Shown here piece after piece: positions 1-5,557 of a stretch of DNA of 6,804 bases. Origin of the DNA: Acidobacteriota bacterium (GTDB lineage: Bacteria > Acidobacteriota > Terriglobia > Terriglobales > Acidobacteriaceae); NCBI GenBank assembly GCA_021805955.1, contig JAJZDO010000662.1, positions 1-6,804 on the forward strand, in the 5' to 3' direction. A program made the translations under genes and the position numbers. The notes below the pieces were generated by a model. The model saw only the letters and a list, made by a program, of their open reading frames with translations. It was not told where the DNA came from and ran no database searches. Positions within the stretch are counted from its first letter, which is position 1. Each line of letters starts with the position of its first letter.

Positions 1-1
1 A

Positions 2-1006
2 GCCGACCGCGTGGGCCTGCATGACGCGAGCATTGTGAGGTTTGGGCACCCAGAGGACCATGAAGTCATTGTTTCTCTTCCCGAGCGCGATACGAAAGAG
101 ACCTCGCTGGACGCCGGGCGGGTCGCCATCGTGCACACTCTGCAGCAGAATTATGCGTCCAACGGAGCGGTGAATGCAGGCAGGCTCGATTTAGACAATG
201 CCACAGCCGAGACACTGACGGACTTCCTGATCCAGGCAGATCCACTGCATCTGGCAAATCCAGCGGTGGAACAAGTGCAATATTCCCAGATTGCGAACAG
301 AATTCTGGACTACCGCGACAAGGTGCAGCATGGCCTGATTGGGTCCTTTTCCGAGTTGAACGGGAAGGTTGAGCCGGCGGTGGTATCGGCGCTGCAGCAG
401 GGCGCGTATTTGTCCGGTTTTACAGTGCGCAATACCGAGATTGTTGGACCGCAGGTGGGCGCGCAACTGCGGCAGAAGGCGCTGCTGGCGACGTTGTATT
501 CGCTGGCGGGAATGCTGGTGTATCTGTGGTTCCGGTTTGAGCTGATCTATGGCGTCGCGGCCGTCGTTGCCGTCTTCCACGACACGCTGATTACGGTGGG
601 CGCGTTCAGTCTGGTGAATCGCGAGATGACGTTGACGGTGGTGGCTGCGATTCTGACGCTGATCGGCTATTCGATGAACGACACCATCGTTGTGTTTGAT
701 CGCATCCGCGAGAATTTGAAGTTGATTCGGCGCGGCACGCTGTCGGAGATCGTGAACAAGAGCATCAACCAGACGCTGAGCCGGACGGTGTTGACCTCCG
801 GACTGACATTTTTGACGGTATTGTCTCTGTTCCTGTTTGGCGGCGAGGTTTTGAACGGATTCTCGTTTGCCCTGGTGGTCGGCATCCTGATCGGCACGTA
901 TTCCTCGATTGCAGTGGCGGCACCGATGCTGGTGGCGTATCAGGACTGGCGCGGCAAGCGCGGTAAGGTTGCGACGCTGCCAGCCGGAAAGCGCGTCAAG
1001 GCATAA
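2..1006 (+). CDS. secF: Protein translocase subunit SecF, 5'-truncated by the window edge
   Basis: Inner-membrane subunit of the SecDF complex, which uses the proton gradient to help pull exported proteins through SecYEG. The frame is open to the left edge (codons Ala-Asp-Arg precede the GTG at 11), so the true start and first membrane helix lie outside. Residues here are numbered from that GTG. The family signature VGPQVG is at 145-150. Membrane helices follow from about 158, with FRFELIYGV (174-182), FHDT (189-192) and GYSMNDTIVVFDRIREN (219-235), all typical of SecF. The C-terminus is basic. About 334 residues are visible without the first helix, so the whole protein is probably near 390, longer than the usual 300-320. 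The excess lies in the first periplasmic domain (about residues 48-140), which contains a ComEA/helix-hairpin-helix-like stretch. secD probably lies just upstream (inference). Identification as SecF is secure. Confidence 0.96.
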   Translation, partial: ADRVGLHDASIVRFGHPEDHEVIVSLPERDTKETSLDAGRVAIVHTLQQNYASNGAVNAGRLDLDNATAETLTDFLIQADPLHLANPAVEQVQYSQIANRILDYRDKVQHGLIGSFSELNGKVEPAVVSALQQGAYLSGFTVRNTEIVGPQVGAQLRQKALLATLYSLAGMLVYLWFRFELIYGVAAVVAVFHDTLITVGAFSLVNREMTLTVVAAILTLIGYSMNDTIVVFDRIRENLKLIRRGTLSEIVNKSINQTLSRTVLTSGLTFLTVLSLFLFGGEVLNGFSFALVVGILIGTYSSIAVAAPMLVAYQDWRGKRGKVATLPAGKRVKA

Positions 1007-1079
1007 CGGAAAGAGCGCGGTTATTTCGTTGTCAAGTACGCGATGCAGCGCCAGCCCCGCCCCCCTCCGGTGACCGGCG

Positions 1080-1112
1080 AAACATAAGGAAAGCCCGAAA
1101 GCCGGGATGTTT
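1080..1112 (+). terminator. Weak hairpin after secF, possible terminator
   Basis: AAACAT (1080-1085) can pair with ATGTTT (1107-1112), and inside it CCCG (1094-1097) pairs with CGGG (1103-1106), leaving an asymmetric bulge of 8 nt on the left side. Only three T's end the structure and no long U-tract follows, so it is at best a weak or Rho-assisted terminator. A second small dyad, CCGG-tga-CCGG, sits just before it at 1067-1077. Its place between secF and the predicted tonB promoter would suit transcriptional separation of the two units. Confidence 0.25.
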
Positions 1113-1142
1113 ATGGAAAGTAATCGGATTGGAAATATTCCG

Positions 1143-1172
1143 GGAACTTTTTACCCTGGTTCCGGTGTCTAA
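1143..1172 (+). promoter_or_regulatory. Putative ECF sigma factor (RpoE-type) promoter of the tonB operon
   Basis: The -35 element GGAACTT is at 1143-1149, followed by a T-rich start of the spacer, and the -10 element GTCTAA is at 1167-1172, 17 nt away. Both match the established E. coli sigma-E consensus (GGAACTT and GTCTAA), and many ECF groups share GGAAC with CGTC-type elements. Transcription should begin near 1178-1180, leaving a leader of under 40 nt before the tonB ATG at 1216. An imperfect dyad (GGGAAC at 1142-1147 with GTTCC at 1159-1163) overlaps the -35 element. No sigma-70 promoter or Fur-like box of comparable quality was seen in the gap. The sigma factor itself is not encoded in this window. 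Confidence 0.6.
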
Positions 1173-1201
1173 GAAAAAACAAGGTTTGGCGAAGAGTACG
1201 C

Positions 1202-1209
1202 GAGGGGGG
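1202..1209 (+). promoter_or_regulatory. Shine-Dalgarno site that decides the tonB start
   Basis: GAGGGGGG ends 6 nt before the ATG at 1216. The same frame is open back to a TTG at 1129, but that codon lies upstream of the predicted ECF promoter and would be outside its transcript. The site therefore favours the 240-residue form over the 269-residue one. Confidence 0.6.
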
Positions 1210-1215
1210 TCCGCT

Positions 1216-1938
1216 ATGTTCGAAGACAGCACATTTGAGTCGGCTAACAAGCTGAAAACAAAAAGCAAGTACTGGATGATTGCCACGGCAATTTTGAATG
1301 CGACAGTGGTTGCAATCCTGATTTTGATTCCTCTTATTTATCCGGAGGCGTTGCCAAACCAAGCGTTGGCAACCTTGCTGGTGGCACCACCACCACCGCC
1401 GCCTCCACCACCGCCTCCACCCCCGCAGGTGAAAGTAGTGCAGGTACACGTGGAGTCGATGGCGGACCAGTTGACGGCACCCAGCAAAATTCCAAAGACC
1501 ATCAAGATGGTGAAGGAAGATGCTCCCCCGCCGCAAGGAGTTACCGGCGGCGTTCAGGGGATGGGCGGTCTTGGCGGTGGTGGCGGCGTGATTGGGGGCA
1601 TTCTTGGCAGTATGGGGAATGGCCCGGTGGTGAAGGTGGCTGCGCCGAAGAAGATTACGGTCTCGTCCGGTGTTGAGGCCAGCAAGATCATCGATCAAGT
1701 GCAGCCCGTCTATCCGCCAATTGCCAAAGCGGCCCGCATTCAGGGCACGGTAGTTTTGGCTGCAACGATTGGAAAAGCTGGATCCATCCAGGACCTGAAG
1801 GTGGTCAGCGGTCCGGCCATGTTGCAACAGGCTGCATTGGATGCCGTGCGGCGCTGGCGGTATCGTCCAACCGTGCTCGACGGGGTACCTGTAGACGTCG
1901 ACACAACAATCCAGGTTGTTTTCACTTTGAATGAGTGA
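1216..1938 (+). CDS. tonB: Energy transducer TonB with 13-proline tract and Gly-rich linker
   Basis: TonB carries proton-motive energy from the ExbB/ExbD channel to TonB-dependent outer-membrane transporters. With the ATG at 1216 the protein has 240 residues. A short basic cytoplasmic N-terminus (NKLKTKSK) is followed by one membrane anchor at about 19-41. An uninterrupted run of 13 prolines spans 58-70, a Gly-rich flexible stretch 111-136, and the TonB C-terminal domain about 150-238. That domain has the characteristic YPPIAKAARIQGTV at 166-179 and an ALDAVRRWRYRP segment at 207-218. It is the first gene of the cluster, 82 nt before exbB, behind a predicted ECF promoter. An in-frame TTG at 1129 would add 29 non-hydrophobic residues; I reject it because the promoter lies inside that extension and a good ribosome site precedes 1216. 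A TolA role is less likely, because no tolB or pal lies nearby. Confidence 0.92.
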   Translation: MFEDSTFESANKLKTKSKYWMIATAILNATVVAILILIPLIYPEALPNQALATLLVAPPPPPPPPPPPPPQVKVVQVHVESMADQLTAPSKIPKTIKMVKEDAPPPQGVTGGVQGMGGLGGGGGVIGGILGSMGNGPVVKVAAPKKITVSSGVEASKIIDQVQPVYPPIAKAARIQGTVVLAATIGKAGSIQDLKVVSGPAMLQQAALDAVRRWRYRPTVLDGVPVDVDTTIQVVFTLNE

Positions 1939-1995
1939 TAACTTCGCACTTACTCGCTCAAAACAAGTAGTAGCCCGGTATCAACCAAAGCAAGC

Positions 1996-2014
1996 TTATC
2001 CTTAAGGAGGATAA
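1996..2014 (+). promoter_or_regulatory. Strong exbB ribosome site inside overlapping palindromes
   Basis: AAGGAGG (2004-2010) lies 10 nt before the GTG at 2021. It overlaps a perfect palindrome TCCTTAAGGA (1999-2008) and a possible hairpin TTATCC (1996-2001) with GGATAA (2009-2014). A third pairing, AGGA (2005-2008) with TCCT (2017-2020), is also possible. Any of these could partly mask the site, which may tune ExbB translation relative to TonB. The ribosome site is clear; the structural control is inference. Confidence 0.5.
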
Positions 2015-2020
2015 ATTCCT

Positions 2021-2767
2021 GTGATTCTCGCACACGTATCGCAATTCGTTCCCCACACGGCTTCTTTCGCCGCGTTCTTTCAAGATCAGCAGCAGCCCGG
2101 CTTCAGCATCGTGGAAATGTGGCACAACATGGGCTGGTTGCCGAAGGGCGTTGTGTTCCTTCTCCTGATCATGTCGGTGTGGTCGTTGGCTGTAATGATC
2201 GACCGTGCTCTATATTTCTCGGCTGCCCGCAAGCAGAGCCGTGAATTTGCCCCCAAGGTCGCAGGAGCCCTGAAGGAAGGCCGCCTGGATGAAGCGATCA
2301 AGGTCGCTGACCGCAGCAAGAAGTCCCACCTGGCCGAAGTCGTGACCGCTGGACTGCAGGAGTTCCGCAATTACGGCAGCGGCGGCACCGTCACGGAAGA
2401 TCAGGTTGAAGCCAGCCAGCGTGCCCTGGAACGGTCGGAAGCCATTGTCCATGCCAAGCTGAAGCGCGGCCTGGGCGGTTTGGCCACCATCGGCTCGACG
2501 GCGCCCTTCATCGGACTGTTCGGAACGGTCATCGGTATTCTTGACGCGTTTCAATCGATCGCAACCCAGAAGACATCCGGCATCGGCGCAGTGGCCGGCG
2601 GTATTTCTGAAGCGCTGGTCACCACCGCGTTCGGTCTGTTCGTTGCCATCCCGGCCGTTATGGCCTTCAACTACTTCACCAACCGCGTGGAAGCCTTCGA
2701 TGTCGAAATGGACAACTCCTCCAGCGAACTGGTGGACTACTTCCTGAAGCAAGGCGCACGCCGCTAA
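2021..2767 (+). CDS. exbB: ExbB/TolQ/MotA-family proton channel subunit
   Basis: Inner-membrane proton channel protein that energises TonB together with ExbD. It has 248 residues, the usual size for the family. A periplasmic N-terminus of about 40 residues leads to TM1 (about 41-61, ending VMIDRALYF). A cytoplasmic Lys/Arg/Glu-rich region covers 62-148. The MotA/TolQ/ExbB domain follows, with LGGLATIGSTAPFIGLFGTV at 151-170 as TM2 and TSGIGAVAGGISEALVTTAF at 185-204 opening TM3 (about 190-218). The polar threonines in both pore-lining helices are kept. Translation starts at GTG 2021, set by AAGGAGG upstream. The gene lies 82 nt after tonB and 165 nt before the first exbD, within the same predicted transcript. 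TolQ cannot be excluded from sequence alone, but the adjacent tonB favours ExbB. Confidence 0.94.
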   Translation: MILAHVSQFVPHTASFAAFFQDQQQPGFSIVEMWHNMGWLPKGVVFLLLIMSVWSLAVMIDRALYFSAARKQSREFAPKVAGALKEGRLDEAIKVADRSKKSHLAEVVTAGLQEFRNYGSGGTVTEDQVEASQRALERSEAIVHAKLKRGLGGLATIGSTAPFIGLFGTVIGILDAFQSIATQKTSGIGAVAGGISEALVTTAFGLFVAIPAVMAFNYFTNRVEAFDVEMDNSSSELVDYFLKQGARR

Positions 2768-2817
2768 TTGGAAGCCTGGAAGTTCAGGAAACGGTTTCAC
2801 ACAGGAATGACGGTTGT

Positions 2818-2847
2818 GGCTGGCGAAGCTGGAGAGCTTCGCTGGCC
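2818..2847 (+). other. Stable RNA hairpin between exbB and the first exbD
   Basis: Positions 2818-2830 pair with 2835-2847 around the loop GGAG (2831-2834). The inner 8 pairs (GCGAAGCT with AGCTTCGC) are perfect and the full stem has 13 pairs including two G-U. No U-tract follows, so this is not an ordinary intrinsic terminator, and the downstream genes are clearly part of the same function. A further possible outer pairing joins TTCAGG (2783-2788) with CCTGAA (2860-2865). An RNA-processing or stability element setting the ExbB:ExbD ratio is a reasonable inference. The rest of the 165-nt spacer holds nothing else I can support. Confidence 0.55.
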
Positions 2848-2932
2848 TACCGGGCCGAACCTGAAAACATCTTGGGCTATGTTCCATGCCCCCTTGTGCG
2901 GTGTGGGGTTCTAGACCTCTGGGAGTTTAGTT

Positions 2933-3403
2933 ATGGCAATTGCAAAAAGAGACGAAGGCAAAAAAGTCAATTCAGACATCAACGTGACCCCGATGGTCGA
3001 CGTGATGCTGGTGTTGCTGATCATTTTCATGGTCGTCACCCCCATGTTGAACAACAAGGTGAACGTCGAACTGGCCAGGACGATGAGCGCGACGCCGATG
3101 CCAGACGCCGACCATGAAGACGTAGTGAAAGTTTCGATTGTGCGCGATGGCCGAGTCTATCTGGGCGCCAATCAGATTTCGCTGGCCGATCTTGGCCCCA
3201 AGGCGCAGGCAATGCTGGAAAACAAGCCGAACAAGACCGTGTATATTCGTGCTGATGCGCGAGCACGCTACGGAGTCGTGATGGATGCGATCGACAACCT
3301 GCGTACCGCCGGAGTCGATGAGGTCGGCTTCCTGACGGAACCAGCTCCGGAGTCGACGCCGCCACCGAATCAGAAGACTCCGCCGAACCCGTCGGGCACC
3401 TAA
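2933..3403 (+). CDS. exbD: ExbD/TolR-family biopolymer transport protein, first copy
   Basis: ExbD partners ExbB in the proton channel and contacts TonB in the periplasm. It has 156 residues. A charged cytoplasmic N-terminus (KRDEGKK) precedes the signature INVTPMVDVMLVLLIIFMVV at 16-35. This contains the membrane aspartate D23, equivalent to the proton-carrying Asp25 of E. coli ExbD. The periplasmic domain (about 60-137) includes the typical TVYIRADARARYGVVMDAID stretch. The C-terminal tail from about 138 is proline-rich (PESTPPP, TPPNPSG) and probably disordered. The ATG at 2933 has GGGAG 7 nt upstream. It shares a 29-nt identical DNA run with the next gene, over the membrane helix. Family assignment is secure; ExbD versus TolR rests on the tonB neighbour. 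Confidence 0.94.
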   Translation: MAIAKRDEGKKVNSDINVTPMVDVMLVLLIIFMVVTPMLNNKVNVELARTMSATPMPDADHEDVVKVSIVRDGRVYLGANQISLADLGPKAQAMLENKPNKTVYIRADARARYGVVMDAIDNLRTAGVDEVGFLTEPAPESTPPPNQKTPPNPSGT

Positions 3404-3420
3404 AGATGGAGACGCGTATC

Positions 3421-3437
3421 CTGGGAAGGATTCCCGG
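3421..3437 (+). other. Small hairpin between the two exbD genes
   Basis: CTGGGAA (3421-3427) pairs with TTCCCGG (3431-3437) around a 3-nt loop, 7 pairs including one G-U. No U-tract follows. It may only be local mRNA structure. The remaining spacer (3404-3527) has no other supported feature. Confidence 0.3.
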
Positions 3438-3527
3438 CTACATCGCAGGCAACGCAACATGGAACGGAACAGAGCGCGGGCGGTCGCATGCACCGATACC
3501 GCATTTACTTGAAGCGAGGACAATCTT

Positions 3528-3962
3528 ATGGCAATGACAACCGGTGGCGGCGGCGGACTCTCTTCCACCCCGAACGTCACCCCTCTAATCGATGTGCTGC
3601 TGGTGTTGCTGATCATTTTCATGGTCATCACCCCGACCACGCCTCACGGATTGGACGCACTGGTACCGCAGCCGCCCAAGAATCCGCAGCACCAGAATGA
3701 CAGCGACCGCACGATTGTGGTGCAAGTGCTCGCGTCTCCTGGCGGAAAGCCTGCGTATAAGATTAACGAGACGGATGTTGTGCATAGCCAGTTGCTGTCT
3801 CAATTGGAGGCGATTTATGCCACGCGCGCGACCAAGGTGATGTTTATCAAGGGCGACCCGAATCTGGACTGGGCAGTGATTGCAGATGTCGTGGATATCG
3901 GCAACCAGGCCAACGTGGACCACATCGGCGTAATCACTCCGAAGATTGCTGCCGGCCAATAG
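3528..3962 (+). CDS. exbD: ExbD/TolR-family biopolymer transport protein, second copy
   Basis: Second ExbD paralogue, 144 residues, 124 nt after the first. The N-terminus is short and Gly-rich (five glycines at 6-10) instead of charged. The signature VTPLIDVLLVLLIIFMVI at 17-34 keeps the membrane aspartate D22. The periplasmic domain (about 58-138) ends in VMFIKGDPNLDWAVIADVVD and DHIGVIT, the usual ExbD/TolR pattern. It lacks the Pro-rich C-terminal tail of the first copy, and outside the membrane helix the two proteins differ widely. They are therefore old paralogues, not a fresh duplication. The ATG at 3528 has GAGGA 7 nt upstream. Two co-transcribed ExbD genes suggest that both chains may sit in one ExbB pore or in alternative complexes (inference). 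Confidence 0.94.
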   Translation: MAMTTGGGGGLSSTPNVTPLIDVLLVLLIIFMVITPTTPHGLDALVPQPPKNPQHQNDSDRTIVVQVLASPGGKPAYKINETDVVHSQLLSQLEAIYATRATKVMFIKGDPNLDWAVIADVVDIGNQANVDHIGVITPKIAAGQ

Positions 3963-4149
3963 CGGCAGTATCTGCAGCCTGTTCTGCGCCAAATTTTGGA
4001 TGGTGGGAACTGGCGTGTTCGAGAGCTTTCTCAATTGCACGAAACAGAGTAAGATCACACAGTAAGGAAAATCACAACTTCTGCAAAGGTTTTCCCTGCC
4101 ATTCCAGCTTGGGTGGGCGTCGACTGATTGTAAGGAGAGGTCAAGCCGA

Positions 4150-4968
4150 ATGAATCGCATTGTACGTCTTCCGGTCATGGCAGCATTGCTATGTACTGTG
4201 TTATTTCTCACCACCGGATGTAACAGACTTAAGGCCCGCGACCAGTTGAACAAGGGCGTGAACGCTTTCAAGTCGGCCCGCTATGAAGCAGCCATCGATC
4301 ACTTTCAGCAGGCCGTGGCGCTCGATCCTGCCTTGCCGATGGCGCGCCTCTATCTGGCGACGGCGTATTCCCAGCAGGTGATTCCCAACCTCCTAACTCC
4401 TGACAATTTGAAAAATGCGCAACTCGCGATTCAGAACTTTCAAATTGTCCTGAATAAGGAGCCTAAGAACATCAATGCTTTGAAGGGAATTGCGGCGCTA
4501 TACCTTAACATTCAAAACTTCGATGAAGCCAAGACGTATCAGAATAAAGTGATCGCCGTGGATCCAAGCGATGCGGCGGCGTACTATACCATCGGCGTGA
4601 TCGACTGGACAATGGCATACAAGAACGCCATCCCCGTGCGCCAGTCGTTTGGGCTGCATGATAATGGCGATCCCATCAAAGACAAGAAGGCTTGCGAAGC
4701 TTTGGCTGAGAAAAACACTCCGCTGATCCAGCAAGGGTTGGACGAACTGATCAAGGCGACCCAGTTGAAGGAAAATTACGACGACGCAATGGCTTATATC
4801 AACCTGCTGTATCGCCGCAAGGCCGAAACCGAATGTGGAGACGATACGGCTCGCAAGGCGGATATTGCTACAGCAGACGATTGGGTGCAGAAGGCGATGG
4901 CGGCGCGCAAGGCCAATCAGATTAAGGCAAACCAGAACGCTCCGAAGGGCATCGTTCTAGGAAAATAG
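4150..4968 (+). CDS. TPR-repeat lipoprotein, possible accessory to the TonB-ExbBD system
   Basis: Predicted lipoprotein of 272 residues facing the periplasm. A lipoprotein signal (MNRIVRLPVMAALLC and onward) ends in a lipobox-like LTTGC with the lipidated Cys at 24; threonine at -3 is acceptable but not ideal. Tetratricopeptide repeats follow: about 31-64 (YEAAIDHFQQAVALDP), about 65-105 in a longer, less regular form (AQLAIQNFQIVLNKEP), and about 109-141 (FDEAKTYQNKVIAVDPSD). Further TPR-like helices may occupy 190-225. Cysteines 182 and 229 are the only others in the mature chain and could form a disulfide. A strong AAGGAGAGG precedes the ATG. It lies 187 nt after the second exbD and 37 nt before the operon terminator, so co-transcription is likely. 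TPRs bind proteins; the partner is unknown. Scaffolding of the TonB machinery is inference from position. Confidence 0.85.
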   Translation: MNRIVRLPVMAALLCTVLFLTTGCNRLKARDQLNKGVNAFKSARYEAAIDHFQQAVALDPALPMARLYLATAYSQQVIPNLLTPDNLKNAQLAIQNFQIVLNKEPKNINALKGIAALYLNIQNFDEAKTYQNKVIAVDPSDAAAYYTIGVIDWTMAYKNAIPVRQSFGLHDNGDPIKDKKACEALAEKNTPLIQQGLDELIKATQLKENYDDAMAYINLLYRRKAETECGDDTARKADIATADDWVQKAMAARKANQIKANQNAPKGIVLGK

Positions 4969-5004
4969 GTTTTGCGACATAGCAGGACGGGATTCAAGCC
5001 ATTG

Positions 5005-5038
5005 AGGCCTCCGAAATATTCGGGGGCCTTTGTGTTTT
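5005..5038 (+). terminator. Strong intrinsic terminator of the tonB operon
   Basis: AGGCCTCCGAA (5005-5015) pairs with TTCGGGGGCCT (5019-5029) around a 3-nt loop, 11 pairs with one G-U. A T-rich run then ends in five T's at 5034-5038. It starts 36 nt after the TPR gene's stop codon. On the minus strand no U-tract follows the same stem, so it works for the plus strand only. Confidence 0.9.
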
Positions 5039-5116
5039 TGGAAGTGACGCGCGGGCAGGCAAGACCCTGTCGGCAATTTTTGCCCACTCTTCAATGTAGT
5101 CTCCAGGTAGTTCTCT

Positions 5117-5368
5117 TCAATGCGCAGGATAGTGATACAAGCGAATCCGACGGATCGTGAATTCTTCGGTGGGCATTCGCAGATAGCGGCCCTGGTTATC
5201 GTCGTCGCCGTTCAATTCTCCATCAACAAAGATCTGGCTGGCACCGCGGTTGCGAGACAGACGCGGCATCGAAGTAGCCTTGTGCTGTTTACGGATGAGG
5301 GCGACAGGGGCAAGAAGAAGTCCGGCCACGGCGGCAAGCATAGCGAATCGGAGCGAGGATCGGCGCAT
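5117..5368 (-). CDS. Small predicted secreted or membrane-anchored protein of unknown function
   Basis: I do not recognise this protein. From the ATG at 5368 it has 83 residues. An MRRSSLRF n-region is followed by a hydrophobic segment (about 9-25, AMLAAVAGLLLAPVALI), so it is either exported or held by a signal anchor. A basic linker (KQHK, RLSRNR) comes next, then a polar segment with FVDGELNGDDDNQGRYLR (47-64) and a C-terminus rich in Arg and aromatics (FTIRRIRLYHYPAH). Codon choice looks like that of the neighbouring genes (GCC, GTC, ATC, CAG, GGC), which supports coding. The same frame is open to an ATG at 5443, but the extra 25 residues would sit awkwardly before the signal. No convincing ribosome site precedes either start. 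Its stop lies within an imperfect tandem repeat. It follows the parvulin-like gene on the same strand by 260 nt and converges on the tonB operon. Confidence 0.5.
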   Translation of the reverse strand: MRRSSLRFAMLAAVAGLLLAPVALIRKQHKATSMPRLSRNRGASQIFVDGELNGDDDNQGRYLRMPTEEFTIRRIRLYHYPAH

Positions 5369-5557
5369 GAAAGGCTGTGGATCCAATGGGCACGTGCTGC
5401 GGGAACACGGTGCGTCTTCAGCACATCGAGTTGTCATCGTCATGGACGAGAACTCGATGTGGGGAATGGGGTTCTATGACGCTAGAGCAGATTGATGGTT
5501 GGCGTAGTCATTTGCGGTGAAGAAACCAGACGATGTCCGCATTGTAAACGTTGCTAT

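Noticed and set aside
1129..1215. In-frame N-terminal extension of TonB from TTG 1129
   Set aside because: It is not hydrophobic or family-like, contains the predicted ECF promoter, and a good Shine-Dalgarno site precedes ATG 1216.
1007..1215. Fur box before tonB
   Set aside because: No GATAAT-type inverted repeats were found in the gap.
2541..2747. Plus-strand alternative frame inside exbB
   Set aside because: It is an Arg/Ser/Pro-rich shadow of the exbB coding sequence, with no start signal.
2788..2809. TTTCACACAGGAA (2795-2807), identical to part of the lac/M13 reverse-primer region, suggesting vector sequence
   Set aside because: The match is only 13 nt, flanked by unrelated sequence in a natural operon spacer; chance is the simpler explanation.
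2807..2914. 35-codon open frame in the exbB-exbD spacer (MTVVAGEAGELRWPTG...)
   Set aside because: No ribosome site at proper distance, and the frame covers the strong hairpin, which better explains the sequence.
3406..3537. 43-codon frame starting just after the first exbD and ending inside the second, a possible coupling leader
   Set aside because: No ribosome site precedes it, its composition is not protein-like, and exbD2 has its own good site.
4005..4034. Second ECF-like promoter (GGGAACT, then TTCTCA about 15 nt later) before the TPR gene
   Set aside because: The -10 match is only 4 of 6 and the spacer is short compared with the site at 1143; too weak to call.
5120..5479. 119-codon plus-strand frame opposite the small secreted protein
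   Set aside because: It lacks a ribosome site and recognisable features; the minus-strand frame has a signal segment and native-like codon use.
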